A DNA stretch of 50,999 nt from a bacterium (GTDB taxonomy: Bacteria; Zhuqueibacterota; Zhuqueibacteria; Residuimicrobiales; Residuimicrobiaceae): contig JAKPUX010000240.1 of NCBI GenBank assembly GCA_029554865.1, forward strand, positions 1-50,999. Reading direction: 5' to 3'. The notes below the pieces were generated by a model. The model worked only from the letters and a program-made list of their open reading frames with translations. It was not told where the DNA came from and did not search any database. The position numbers and the translations under genes are program-made. Shown here in pieces: positions 9,209-17,813 of the stretch. Position 1 is the stretch's first letter, and each line of letters begins with the position of its first letter.

Positions 9209-9796
9209 TTATGCAACTGCGCCGCGCTCAGCGAGCCGACCGGCGATGATTTTTTTAACTCTGGCGATGCTCCTGTGCAGATCACGGTTGATTACCGTGA
9301 ACTCAAAAGCCTTGCCCATCTCCATCTCCATCGGCACCCGCTCGAGGCGGATTCGCACCGCCTCCGAGGCCTCGGTGCCGCGCCCGACCAGCCGCTGTCG
9401 CAGGGTCTCCAGATCGGGGGGTGCGATGAAGATCATCAATGTCTCATCAGGGAACCGGCGCTGGATGGCAAAGGCCCCCTTGACATCGATATCGAAAAAG
9501 ACGATGCACCCCTCCTGCAGCCACTTTTCAATCGGCCGGACCGGGGTTCCGTAGAGATGGCCATGCACCTGCTCATATTCAGCCAGCTCATCCCTGCGAA
9601 TCATCTCTGTGAAAGCGGCCTCATCGACGAACCAGTAATCGATCCCGTCCTTCTCGCCAGGGCGCATGGCCCTGGTCGTTGCTGAAATGGAATAGCGACA
9701 GCGGGGATCCCCCTCGCTGATGATCCTGCGGATGATCGTCGACTTGCCGCCGCCGGAGGGCGAAGAGATCACCACGAGAAGGCCCTTGTGCGTCAT
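9209..9796 (-). CDS. gmk: Guanylate kinase
   Basis: A 195-residue enzyme phosphorylating GMP to GDP. The P-loop SSPSGGGKSTI is near residue 12, the GMP-binding region RYSISATTRAMRPGEKDGIDYWFV follows, then EYEQVHGHLYGTP, and an Arg-rich lid RQRLVGRGTEASEAVRIRLERV. The length is typical. The gene begins 15 bases after yicC and is followed after 40 bases by rpoZ. This yicC-gmk-rpoZ order is widely conserved. Confidence 0.95.
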   Translation of the reverse strand: MTHKGLLVVISSPSGGGKSTIIRRIISEGDPRCRYSISATTRAMRPGEKDGIDYWFVDEAAFTEMIRRDELAEYEQVHGHLYGTPVRPIEKWLQEGCIVFFDIDVKGAFAIQRRFPDETLMIFIAPPDLETLRQRLVGRGTEASEAVRIRLERVPMEMEMGKAFEFTVINRDLHRSIARVKKIIAGRLAERGAVA

Positions 9797-9811
9797 GCGG
9801 AGCCCCTCGGC

Positions 9812-10690
9812 TTATTCGATGTTCTGGATCTGTTCGCGCAGCTTTTCAACCTCGTCCTTGATCTCAACAACGAGATGGGAGATCTCGAGGGAATTTGACT
9901 TGCTGCCGATCGTGTTGACCTCGCGATGCATCTCCTGCAGTAAAAAGTTCAGCTTCCGGCCGGGGGCGCTTTCGTTCTCGAGAATATGGATAAAGGCCTT
10001 GTTGTGGCTGTGAAAACGGACGCACTCTTCGGTGATATCGAGGCGGTCCGCCATGAGGGCGAGCTCGTTCTCGAGCCGCCCTTCATCAATATGTTCGTCC
10101 TTGACCAGCAGGGCGATGCGCTGGCGCAGCTTTTCCATCTCGGCGGCGGGCTGTCGGGCGCCGAGCTCGGCTGCCCGCGTGATCATACCGTCGAGACTGT
10201 TGATGCGCCGGACGAAATCCTTGAGCAGCTCTTCGCCCTCCTTGTGGCGCATCACCTGGATATCCTCCAGCACCTTGACCAGGGCCGCCCGCGTGCACTC
10301 CCAGTAGCGCTCCGCCTCAGGGGTTTTGTCATCGACGACGATGATATCAGGCAGGTTCAGCAGCTGGCTGAGCTGGATCTCCCCGGCGAGGCCGAGGTCT
10401 TTCTGCAGCTCCTTGACCAGGCGAGAGTAGGATTGGGCCAGGGGCCGGTTGAGGACCAGCTGCTGGACATTGGAGCTCTCGCTGGTCAGACTGATGGCGA
10501 TGTTGATGCGGCCGCGAGAAAGGCTCTTGCCGACCAGTTCCTTGATCTGGCTTTCGTAATCAGCCAAAACCCGCGGGATGCGCAGGGAGAAATCGAGAAA
10601 GCGGTTGTTGACCGAACGGATCTCCACAAGCACTTCGATGTCACCGATCTTGTGGGAGGCGCGGCCGAAACCGGTCATGCTTGAAATCAT
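9812..10690 (-). CDS. yicC: YicC/YloC-family endoribonuclease
   Basis: A 292-residue protein of the YicC family, whose members have been described as endoribonucleases. It opens with the family hallmark MISSMTGFGRA and closes with KLNFLLQEMHREVNTIGSKS followed by a coiled, charged end. Between them VEIRSVNNRFLDFSLRIP is also characteristic. It is the first gene of the operon: a near-consensus promoter sits about 45 bases upstream. Confidence 0.93.
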   Translation of the reverse strand: MISSMTGFGRASHKIGDIEVLVEIRSVNNRFLDFSLRIPRVLADYESQIKELVGKSLSRGRINIAISLTSESSNVQQLVLNRPLAQSYSRLVKELQKDLGLAGEIQLSQLLNLPDIIVVDDKTPEAERYWECTRAALVKVLEDIQVMRHKEGEELLKDFVRRINSLDGMITRAAELGARQPAAEMEKLRQRIALLVKDEHIDEGRLENELALMADRLDITEECVRFHSHNKAFIHILENESAPGRKLNFLLQEMHREVNTIGSKSNSLEISHLVVEIKDEVEKLREQIQNIE

Positions 10691-10732
10691 GGTAATATCC
10701 TGATTATGGCAGCTCTGATTAAATCAGCATTT

Positions 10733-10761
10733 ATTTTAATGATTTTTTTCGATATAGTCAA
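10733..10761 (-). promoter_or_regulatory. Sigma-70-type promoter of the yicC-gmk-rpoZ-coaBC-udg-dnaB-rel operon
   Basis: On the minus strand TTGACT (10761-10756), a 17-base spacer and TAAAAT (10738-10733) form an almost perfect sigma-70 promoter upstream of yicC. The downstream region contains the small palindrome CTGATTTAATCAG near the expected transcription start, which could be an operator but may be chance. The gap to the previous barrel gene is 128 bases and holds nothing else recognisable. Confidence 0.65.
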
Positions 10762-10818
10762 TCCTTTTTTCAGGATTGCGCAGCCGGCGGGCAGGCTGCT
10801 GCCGGCAGGGGCGGAGGG

Positions 10819-11841
10819 CTATTTACGGGCCTTGCGTTCTTCGATCCGCACCCGCAGCGAGATGCGGTGCGAATTGTCCAGCTGATCATGCTTGAGAAAG
10901 GCATAATCGACATCGATCCGGGGCAAGCGCAGTCCGGCGCCGGCGCTGAGGCAGCCGGTGTCGCTGCCGATGCGCACCGAGGCGATGTTGTGAAAAACCC
11001 ATTCGGCGCCGAGATGAAAATCTGCACTCATGGGCCCATAATGGGCCTGGGCGGCGAGCTTGCGCCCTTCCATGCGTAGATCGGCGTCCGCCGCCAGCAG
11101 CAGACGGCTTTTGAGGGGTCTGAAGATGAAGGGATAGGCTCCCCCGAGCTTGAGGGTGGGCGAGACCAGCTCCCGCTCCCCGGTATCCCAGGCAAGCAGG
11201 GTGGTGGTGAAATCCTGCAGATTGGCGCCCAGGCGCAGGGAACGCCATGGCAGCCAGATTGCGCCGAGATCAAAACCGGCTCCCCAGGCGGCGTTGTCGC
11301 CAACCCCCTTGTGCACCAGTTTGGCGCTCGCGCCCCAGGCGAAGCGGCCGGTTTGCATCCGGGCATAGCTGAGATAGACAGCATACTCGGCGTCGTTGAC
11401 CGTGCGCACCTGGCAAGGGCGATTGCTGAGGGTGTTGCCCTTGCCGTCGGTATAGGTGGCATCGAGGGGCAGATCGGGTCTCGGCAGCGCTGTGATCGGG
11501 ATGTCATCGACGGCGAGGCGGACGACGTTGACGCCGATAGTCTCCCGGCGGGTGACCGGCAAGGCCCCGCCGAAATAGTCGTAATTGACCACGCCGCCGA
11601 ATCGCCGCGCATGCATGAACCCCAGTTCGGGGTAACGGATGCTGGAGAGGCCGGCCGGATTCCAGTAGCCGAAGGTAACATCGCCGGTGACCGCGACATA
11701 GGCCCCGCCCATGCCGAGAGCGCGGGCGCCGACGCCGCCAGCCATGAATTCACCGGCGTATTTCCTGATTTCCGCCCCCCGGGCGAAGGTAATGAGGAGA
11801 AGGAGAATCCCCGTCAGCGATGGAAAGATGCGTTTGATCAC
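10819..11841 (-). CDS. PorV/PorQ-like outer-membrane beta-barrel protein
   Basis: A 340-residue exported barrel. A signal peptide (KRIFPSLTGILLLLITFARG) is followed by the PorV-type opening: EFMAGGVGARALGMGGAYVAV, then TFGYWNPAGLSS. In type IX secretion, PorV is an outer-membrane shuttle; many FCB genomes carry numerous relatives with unknown partners, so only the fold is claimed here. The C-terminal part (RIDVDYAFLKHDQLDNSHRISLRVRI) looks like closing strands. I prefer the GTG at 11841 because AGAGG lies seven bases upstream; an ATG at 11868 in frame adds nine residues before the signal peptide. It stands alone between mutS and yicC. Confidence 0.8.
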   Translation of the reverse strand: MIKRIFPSLTGILLLLITFARGAEIRKYAGEFMAGGVGARALGMGGAYVAVTGDVTFGYWNPAGLSSIRYPELGFMHARRFGGVVNYDYFGGALPVTRRETIGVNVVRLAVDDIPITALPRPDLPLDATYTDGKGNTLSNRPCQVRTVNDAEYAVYLSYARMQTGRFAWGASAKLVHKGVGDNAAWGAGFDLGAIWLPWRSLRLGANLQDFTTTLLAWDTGERELVSPTLKLGGAYPFIFRPLKSRLLLAADADLRMEGRKLAAQAHYGPMSADFHLGAEWVFHNIASVRIGSDTGCLSAGAGLRLPRIDVDYAFLKHDQLDNSHRISLRVRIEERKARK

Positions 11842-11904
11842 GCAGGTACCTCTGGTTGCATGCACCAATCTGCCGTTGCGGCGACCTTTGGTCGCTGTTT
11901 CTAT

Positions 11905-11932
11905 AATTTATGATTAAATCCGGATTGTACAA
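11905..11932 (-). promoter_or_regulatory. Possible promoter for the PorV-like gene
   Basis: On the minus strand TTGTAC (11932-11927) and TAAATT (11910-11905) are separated by 16 bases, about 65 bases before the GTG start. The match is moderate. It would uncouple the barrel gene from mutS, which ends 150 bases upstream. Confidence 0.35.
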
Positions 11933-11991
11933 GCGAATAATCTTCCGGCAGCGGCCCGTAAGACATTTTGCGCCCCGGGCTTGCAGGGCGC

Positions 11992-14613
11992 CTACCGGTC
12001 GGAGGCCAGCTGCCGCAGCTCTTTGAGCTTGTTGAGCGCCTCGAGAGGGGTGAGCTGGTTGGGGTCAAGTTTCTTGAGCTCCTCGCGCAGGCTCTGTTCC
12101 AGTTCGGCGAAAAGGCTGAGCTGCTGCACCGGCCGTTTCATCTCGCTCTGATGGTGCGCCAGCCGGGGTCCCTTGTCCGGATCGAGGGAACCGGATTCGA
12201 GGTTGGCGAGAATCTCCCGCGCGCGCATAATGACGGCGCGCGGCAGGCCGGCGAGCTGGGCGACGTGGATGCCGTAGCTGTGGTCGCAGCCGCCCGGCAC
12301 GATCTTGCGCAGAAAGACGATGCGGTCACCCCACTCCTTCACCGCCACATTGTAGTTTCTTACACGCGTCAGCACGAGTTCCAGTTCCGTCAATTCATGA
12401 TAATGGGTAGCGAAGATGGTTTTTGCAGCAATACGCGGGGTTTCATGAATGAACTCGGCCACCGACCAGGCGATGGAGAGGCCGTCGAAGGTGCTGGTGC
12501 CGCGGCCGATCTCATCCAGCAAGATGAGGCTGCGCGGTGTGGCGTTGTTGAGGATGTTGGCGGTCTCGACCATCTCGGTGAGGAAGGTGCTCTCCCCCGC
12601 CGCCAGGTTGTCCGAGGCGCCAACGCGGGTGAAGACGCGGTCGACCAGCCCGATCTCGGCCGAGGCGGCTGGCACGAAAGAGCCCATCTGGGCCATGATG
12701 GCGATCAGTCCGACCTGGCGCAGATAGGTCGATTTCCCTGCCATGTTAGGTCCGGTGATTATCAGCAGCTGCTCCCTGGTTGTCTCCATGCGGGTGTCGT
12801 TGACGACGAAGGATTCGCCCGCCGGGAGCAGGCGCTCGATAACCGGGTGGCGTCCATCCCGGATGATCAGCCCATCGCCTTCATTCATGACCGGGCGGAC
12901 ATAGCCATAATCGACCGCAACCTGTGCGAGGCAGCTCAGGCAGTCCATCTGGGCGATGATGCGGGCGTTTTCCTGCAGCGCGATGGTATCAGCTAGGATG
13001 CGCCGGCGCAGCTGATCAAAAAGCTCGTACTCCAGATCGACGATCTTTTCCTCGGCGCCGAGGACCTTCTCCTCGTACTCCTTGAGCTCCGGAGTGATAA
13101 AGCGCTCGGCGTTGACCAGGGTCTGCTTGCGGATATAATATGGCGGCACCCGCGACAGATTGGGGTTGGTCACCTCGATGAAATAGCCAAAGACCTTGGT
13201 GTAATTGACCTTGAGCGAGGAGATGCCGGTGCGCTCCCTCTCCTGCTGCTGCAGGCGGGCGATCCAGTCCTTGCCGCTGAAGGCGATCTCACGCAGTTCA
13301 TCGAGTCTGGAATTATAGCCGCTGCGGATAAAACCGCCGTCGGTCACCGACAGGGGTGGATCCTGAACGAGGGCGCGCTCGATCTCGTCGTGCAGCTCGG
13401 GCAGGGGATTGAGCTGCTTGCACGCCCCGGCGAGCATGCTGGCACTCATCGGCTGCAGATGGAGGGTGAGTTCCTCGACCGTACGCAGGGAATGCAGCAC
13501 TGCAATGGCGTCCCGGGCATTGGCGCGGCCGGTGGCGAAACGGGCCAGCAGGCGCTCGAGGTCGCCGCTCTGCTTGAGGGTTTCGATCATGGCGCTGCGC
13601 CCCGCATGATCCCGGCTCAACTCCTCCACGGCATCATGGCGCTCGCCGATCGCGGCGAGGTTCAGGAGGGGGTAGCTGATCCACTGCACGAGCATGCGCC
13701 CGCCCATGGGGGTCCTGGTCTGGTCGATCGTCCCGAGCAGGGTCCCGTGCTTGCGCGCCGAATGGAGGGAGAGCACCAGCTCGAGATTGCGCCGCGAACT
13801 GCTGTCGATGATCATGCGTTCCTCATCGGCGGCGCGCGCGAGCCGGTTGATATGGATCAGCTTCTCCTTTTGGTTCTCGCGCAGATAGGCGAGAACGCCG
13901 CCGGCGGCCGAGATCCCGAGCGGCAAGTCCTCGATGCCGAAGCCCTTCAGGGAAAGGGTGCCGAAGTGGTCGTTGAGGGTCTCGACCGCATAATCATGAT
14001 GGAACATCCACTCCTCGCGCCGGGTGAGTGTGATCCAGGGACTACCCTTGAGCAGCTCCTCCACGGCCGGCTGGAGCGCTGCACTGAGCAGGATCTCGGC
14101 CGGAGCGAGGGTGAGGATAAACTCAGCCAGACCCTCGAAGCCGATTTCACCCACCCTGAATTCCCCTGTGGAGACATCGACCACGGCCGTGCCGCAGCGC
14201 TGGTCATGCACGAACAGCCCGAGCAGATAGTTGTTCTTCTTGGTTTCGAGCAGGTCGTCGACGAGGGTGGTGCCCGGCGTCACCACCTCGAGCACCTCGC
14301 GTTTGACGATGGTCTTGGCGAACTTTGGGTTTTCGGTCTGCTCGCAGATGGCGACGCGATAGCCCGCCTTGATCATTTTAGCCAGATAGGTGTCGAGGGC
14401 GTGATGGGGAAAGCCGGCGAGAGGCACGTCGGCGGACTTGCCGTGCGCGCGCGAAGTGAGGGTGATGCCGAGCACGGCGGCGCCGGTCCTGGCATCGTCA
14501 AAAAACATCTCGTAAAAATCCCCCATACGAAAAAAGAGCACGGCATCCTTGTGCTTGCTCTTGATGGCCATGTACTGCTCCATCAGGGGGGTTTTGATCT
14601 GTTCTTTGGTCAA
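11992..14613 (-). CDS. mutS: DNA mismatch repair protein MutS
   Basis: An 873-residue mismatch-recognition ATPase. The mismatch-binding motif GDFYEMF is near residue 34. The lever/clamp region occupies the middle. The ATPase carries Walker A in GPNMAGKSTYLRQVGL and Walker B with signature LLDEIGRGTSTFDGLS, then the TIFATHYHEL block. I chose TTG at 14613 because it gives the usual 10-residue lead-in before LMEQY and has GAGAG five bases upstream; the ATG at 14583 would start at MEQY. A still longer open frame overlaps nadK and is not credible. It follows nadK by 32 bases. Confidence 0.95.
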   Translation of the reverse strand: MTKEQIKTPLMEQYMAIKSKHKDAVLFFRMGDFYEMFFDDARTGAAVLGITLTSRAHGKSADVPLAGFPHHALDTYLAKMIKAGYRVAICEQTENPKFAKTIVKREVLEVVTPGTTLVDDLLETKKNNYLLGLFVHDQRCGTAVVDVSTGEFRVGEIGFEGLAEFILTLAPAEILLSAALQPAVEELLKGSPWITLTRREEWMFHHDYAVETLNDHFGTLSLKGFGIEDLPLGISAAGGVLAYLRENQKEKLIHINRLARAADEERMIIDSSSRRNLELVLSLHSARKHGTLLGTIDQTRTPMGGRMLVQWISYPLLNLAAIGERHDAVEELSRDHAGRSAMIETLKQSGDLERLLARFATGRANARDAIAVLHSLRTVEELTLHLQPMSASMLAGACKQLNPLPELHDEIERALVQDPPLSVTDGGFIRSGYNSRLDELREIAFSGKDWIARLQQQERERTGISSLKVNYTKVFGYFIEVTNPNLSRVPPYYIRKQTLVNAERFITPELKEYEEKVLGAEEKIVDLEYELFDQLRRRILADTIALQENARIIAQMDCLSCLAQVAVDYGYVRPVMNEGDGLIIRDGRHPVIERLLPAGESFVVNDTRMETTREQLLIITGPNMAGKSTYLRQVGLIAIMAQMGSFVPAASAEIGLVDRVFTRVGASDNLAAGESTFLTEMVETANILNNATPRSLILLDEIGRGTSTFDGLSIAWSVAEFIHETPRIAAKTIFATHYHELTELELVLTRVRNYNVAVKEWGDRIVFLRKIVPGGCDHSYGIHVAQLAGLPRAVIMRAREILANLESGSLDPDKGPRLAHHQSEMKRPVQQLSLFAELEQSLREELKKLDPNQLTPLEALNKLKELRQLASDR

Positions 14614-14645
14614 TGTCGCTCTCTTCGTAAAGTGCTCTTTTGCGC

Positions 14646-15542
14646 TCAGGCTTCTGGAGGGTGTCCGGCGGACTTGATCGCGGTCAGATCGATCCCCCAG
14701 TTGAGCTTGGTGCGCAAGACGTTGAAAAAGTCGCGCTTGCCGGTATCCACCCATTTGATCCGGTACTCCCCGCGCTCGACGTAGACCCGGTCGTCGGGAT
14801 TGAGGCTGAGGCGGTTGCGCCCGTCGATGTTGACCTGGGCGACATGGGAATGGTTGACCAGGCCGAGCTCGAGCCGGCATGATTCCGAGAGGACGATGGG
14901 GCGGACAGTCAGGGAGTGGGGACAAATCGGGGTGACGATGATCGCCTCCATGGTCGGCATGAGCAGGGGCCCGCCGGCCGAAAGGGAATAGGCCGTCGAA
15001 CCGGTCGGTGTGGCGATGATCACCCCGTCGCAGCGGTAGGTGTTGAGAAAGGTGCCATCGACGCTGGCCTCGACCAGGATTAGCCGGGGCACGCTCCCCT
15101 TTTCGATGACGACATCGTTGAGGGCATGAAAGCTTTTACGCCCGCCGCTCTGCTCGATAGTCACCTTGAGGAGCATGCGCTCGATGAGGGCAAAGCGTCC
15201 GGCCACCAGGTCGTCGATGGTTTCATCCATCTCCTCCAGGGGCACCTCGGCGAGAAAGCCCAGTCCCCCGAGATTGACGCCGAGGATGGGGGTTCCGCTG
15301 GCGCCGATGTCGCTTGCGGTGGCGAGCAGGGTGCCGTCCCCCCCGAAGGCGGCCATGATGTCGCACTGGCGGCCGAGTTCCACCAGAGGCAGGCAGCGGC
15401 ACTCAGGTCCCAGCCCGAGGAACTCCTTCAGTTCCCGGTCGAAAAGCTGCTTAACCCCGAGTTCATCCAGGCGGGCGCAGAAGTGGAGGATGGTCTCGCG
15501 GACGCGGGGTTTGTTCTTGTTGCCGGCGATCCCGATGATCAT
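14646..15542 (-). CDS. nadK: NAD kinase
   Basis: A 298-residue ATP-NAD kinase producing NADP. It shows the family motifs FGGDGTLLATA (about residue 70), GVNLGGLGFLAEV, and the DGVIIATPTGSTAYSLSAGGP block. The ATG at 15542 overlaps the dxs TGA as ATGA, so translation is coupled to dxs, an enzyme whose pathway consumes NADPH downstream. The C-terminus ends shortly before mutS. Confidence 0.95.
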   Translation of the reverse strand: MIIGIAGNKNKPRVRETILHFCARLDELGVKQLFDRELKEFLGLGPECRCLPLVELGRQCDIMAAFGGDGTLLATASDIGASGTPILGVNLGGLGFLAEVPLEEMDETIDDLVAGRFALIERMLLKVTIEQSGGRKSFHALNDVVIEKGSVPRLILVEASVDGTFLNTYRCDGVIIATPTGSTAYSLSAGGPLLMPTMEAIIVTPICPHSLTVRPIVLSESCRLELGLVNHSHVAQVNIDGRNRLSLNPDDRVYVERGEYRIKWVDTGKRDFFNVLRTKLNWGIDLTAIKSAGHPPEA

Positions 15543-17485
15543 GTGGTTTTCACATGCCTGTTGAAGCGGAACAGATTGCGAATTCTGCCGGAGCGGCCGT
15601 TCTCGAGGCCGGCCCGTACGGATTGGATGGTGGCGAGGATCGCCTGTGTGCTCAGACCCGCCTGATGGAGCATGAAATCGCGGGTGCCCTGGCTGAGAAA
15701 GGTGTCGGGCAGGCCACAGCGCATCAGTGCTGCCTTTCCGGTATGGTGATCAGCGAGATACTCAGCCACCGCGCTGCCGAATCCGCCCGCGAGGGTGCCC
15801 TCCTCCAGGGTGATGATGACCTTGAACCTGGCGGCCAGATCATCGAGCATCCCGGCATCAAGCGGCTTAATGAAGCGGGCATTGACGACCTCGACCGCGA
15901 CTCCTTCCTGCTCGCGCATGATGCGGGCGGCGGCGCTGGCCTTGCGGGCGAGATGGCCGACGGCAAGCAGGGCGATCTCCTCGCCCTGGTCGAGGGTTTC
16001 GCTGCGGCCGATGGGGAGAAGATCAAAGCCGCTGGTGAGTTCCACTCCCTCGCCGGCTCCCCGGGGATAGCGGATGGCCACCGGGCCCTGGTCGTAATTC
16101 AGGGCTGTGAAAAGCATGTGGCGCAGCTCCTCCTCATCCCGGGGCGCCATCACCACCAGGTCGGGCACCGTGCGCAGGTAGGCGATGTCGAAGATGCCGT
16201 GGTGGGTGGGTCCGTCATCCCCGACGATGCCGGCGCGGTCGATGGCGAGCACCACCGGCAGTTTTTGCAGGGCGACATCGTGGATGAGATGGTCATAGGC
16301 GCGCTGCAGAAATGTGGAATAGACTGCCACTACCGGCCGGGCGCCCTGCGCAGCCATCCCCGCGGCAAAGGTCACGGCGTGCCCCTCGGCGATCCCGACG
16401 TCGAAAAAGCGCTGCGGATACTTCTCACCGAAGAGGTGCAGTCCGGTGCCCAGGGACATCGCGGCGGTGATGCCGACCATCCTGGGCTGCATGGGGGCGA
16501 GATCGCACATCGCGCGGCCGAAAACCTCGGTATAGCTCGGCACACTGCCGCTCTTGACTGGCACCCCTGTCACCTTGTCGAATTTGCCCAGGCCGTGAAA
16601 GACCGGGGCGTTCTCCTCCGCAGGACGGTAGCCCCTCCCCTTCTTGGTGAGGATGTGGAGCAGGATCGGACCGCGCAGCTCCTTGATCTCGTGCATGGTA
16701 TGGAGCATCTCGGCGAAATTGTGACCATCGATCGGGCCGAAATAGCGGAAGCCGAGCCGCTCGAAAAGGACGCCCGGCATGATAAAACCCTTGAGGCTCT
16801 CCTCCATCCGGCGCGCGGCGACACGAATGCGCGGCCCCATGCGCTCGAATTTGCCGGTGAAATCCCAGATGTCCGATTTGATCTTGTTGTAGAGGGGATT
16901 GGAGATGAGATTGGTGAGATACTTGGACATGGCGCCGACGTTGCTCGAGATCGACATGCTGTTGTCATTGACGATGACGATGATGTCCTTTCCCGAAGCC
17001 CCGGCGTTGTTGAGCCCCTCATAGGCCAAACCCCCGGTAAGGGCGCCGTCGCCGATAACAGCGACCACCCGGAAATCCTCCTCCGCCAGATCACGCGCAC
17101 AGGCGATGCCAAAGGCTGCAGAGATGGAGGTGCTGGCATGGCCGACACCGAAAGCATCGTAGGGACTCTCGGCCGGCTTGGGAAAACCGCTGATCCCGCC
17201 ATCCTGGCGGATGGTGTGAAAGGCCTCGCGCCGGCCGGTGATAATCTTGTGGGCGTAGGCCTGATGGCCGACATCCCAGACAATCTTGTCCTGCGGGGTA
17301 TTGAGGACATGATGCAGGGCGAGGGTGAGTTCGACCACCCCGAGCGACGGGGCCAGATGGCCTCCGGTCTCGCTGGTGGTCTGGATAATATAATCGCGGA
17401 TCTCGCGCGCGAGCTGGGTCAATTGGGGAATATCGAGCTTCTTGATATCCTCTGGCGAATTGATGCGTTGCAGCTGTTCATCCAT
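15539..17485 (-). CDS. dxs: 1-deoxy-D-xylulose-5-phosphate synthase
   Basis: A 648-residue thiamine-diphosphate enzyme, first step of the MEP isoprenoid pathway. The N-terminal part has WDVGHQAYAHKIITGR and the TPP-binding VIGDGALTGGLAYEGLNNAG. The pyrimidine domain holds the catalytic Glu in DVGIAEGHAVTFAAGMA and the DRAGIVGDDGPTHHG motif. The C-terminal transketolase-like domain is complete. About 30 C-terminal residues (RSGRIRNLFRFNRH) extend past the usual end and are basic. AAAGG precedes the ATG. Confidence 0.96.
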   Translation of the reverse strand: MDEQLQRINSPEDIKKLDIPQLTQLAREIRDYIIQTTSETGGHLAPSLGVVELTLALHHVLNTPQDKIVWDVGHQAYAHKIITGRREAFHTIRQDGGISGFPKPAESPYDAFGVGHASTSISAAFGIACARDLAEEDFRVVAVIGDGALTGGLAYEGLNNAGASGKDIIVIVNDNSMSISSNVGAMSKYLTNLISNPLYNKIKSDIWDFTGKFERMGPRIRVAARRMEESLKGFIMPGVLFERLGFRYFGPIDGHNFAEMLHTMHEIKELRGPILLHILTKKGRGYRPAEENAPVFHGLGKFDKVTGVPVKSGSVPSYTEVFGRAMCDLAPMQPRMVGITAAMSLGTGLHLFGEKYPQRFFDVGIAEGHAVTFAAGMAAQGARPVVAVYSTFLQRAYDHLIHDVALQKLPVVLAIDRAGIVGDDGPTHHGIFDIAYLRTVPDLVVMAPRDEEELRHMLFTALNYDQGPVAIRYPRGAGEGVELTSGFDLLPIGRSETLDQGEEIALLAVGHLARKASAAARIMREQEGVAVEVVNARFIKPLDAGMLDDLAARFKVIITLEEGTLAGGFGSAVAEYLADHHTGKAALMRCGLPDTFLSQGTRDFMLHQAGLSTQAILATIQSVRAGLENGRSGRIRNLFRFNRHVKTT

Positions 17486-17560
17486 ATACTACCTTTGCAG
17501 CATCCTTTGATGACATCTTTACCGGTTGGGCCATTGGCTATAACAACCCGTAATAGCAAT

Positions 17561-17782
17561 CTAATCCAGATCGGTCTCCTCGACCTGAAAACCCTCCGAG
17601 GTCTTGACGAGCAGATTGATCTTCTTCTCCGCCTCCTCCAGCTGGGCGATGCAAAAGGCCAGCAGTTCAGCGCTCTCTTCGTAGAGCCGCAGGGACTCCT
17701 CCAGCGGGGCGCTGCCCTCTTCCAGGAGGGCGGCGATCTCTTCCAGACGCGCAATGGCCGCTTCGAATTTTTTGGGGGGCAT
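17561..17782 (-). CDS. xseB: Exodeoxyribonuclease VII small subunit
   Basis: A 73-residue helical protein, partner of XseA in a nuclease degrading single-stranded DNA. It matches the family pattern: FEAAIARLEEIAALLEEGSAPLEESLRLYEES near the N-terminus, then a second amphipathic helix and an acidic tail. AAGGAG precedes the ATG. It lies 31 bases after xseA and 75 bases before dxs, the frequent xseA-xseB-(ispA)-dxs arrangement without the prenyltransferase. Confidence 0.92.
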   Translation of the reverse strand: MPPKKFEAAIARLEEIAALLEEGSAPLEESLRLYEESAELLAFCIAQLEEAEKKINLLVKTSEGFQVEETDLD

Positions 17783-17813
17783 GCTTCACTCCTTCCGTCA
17801 GGTGGGGATCAGA

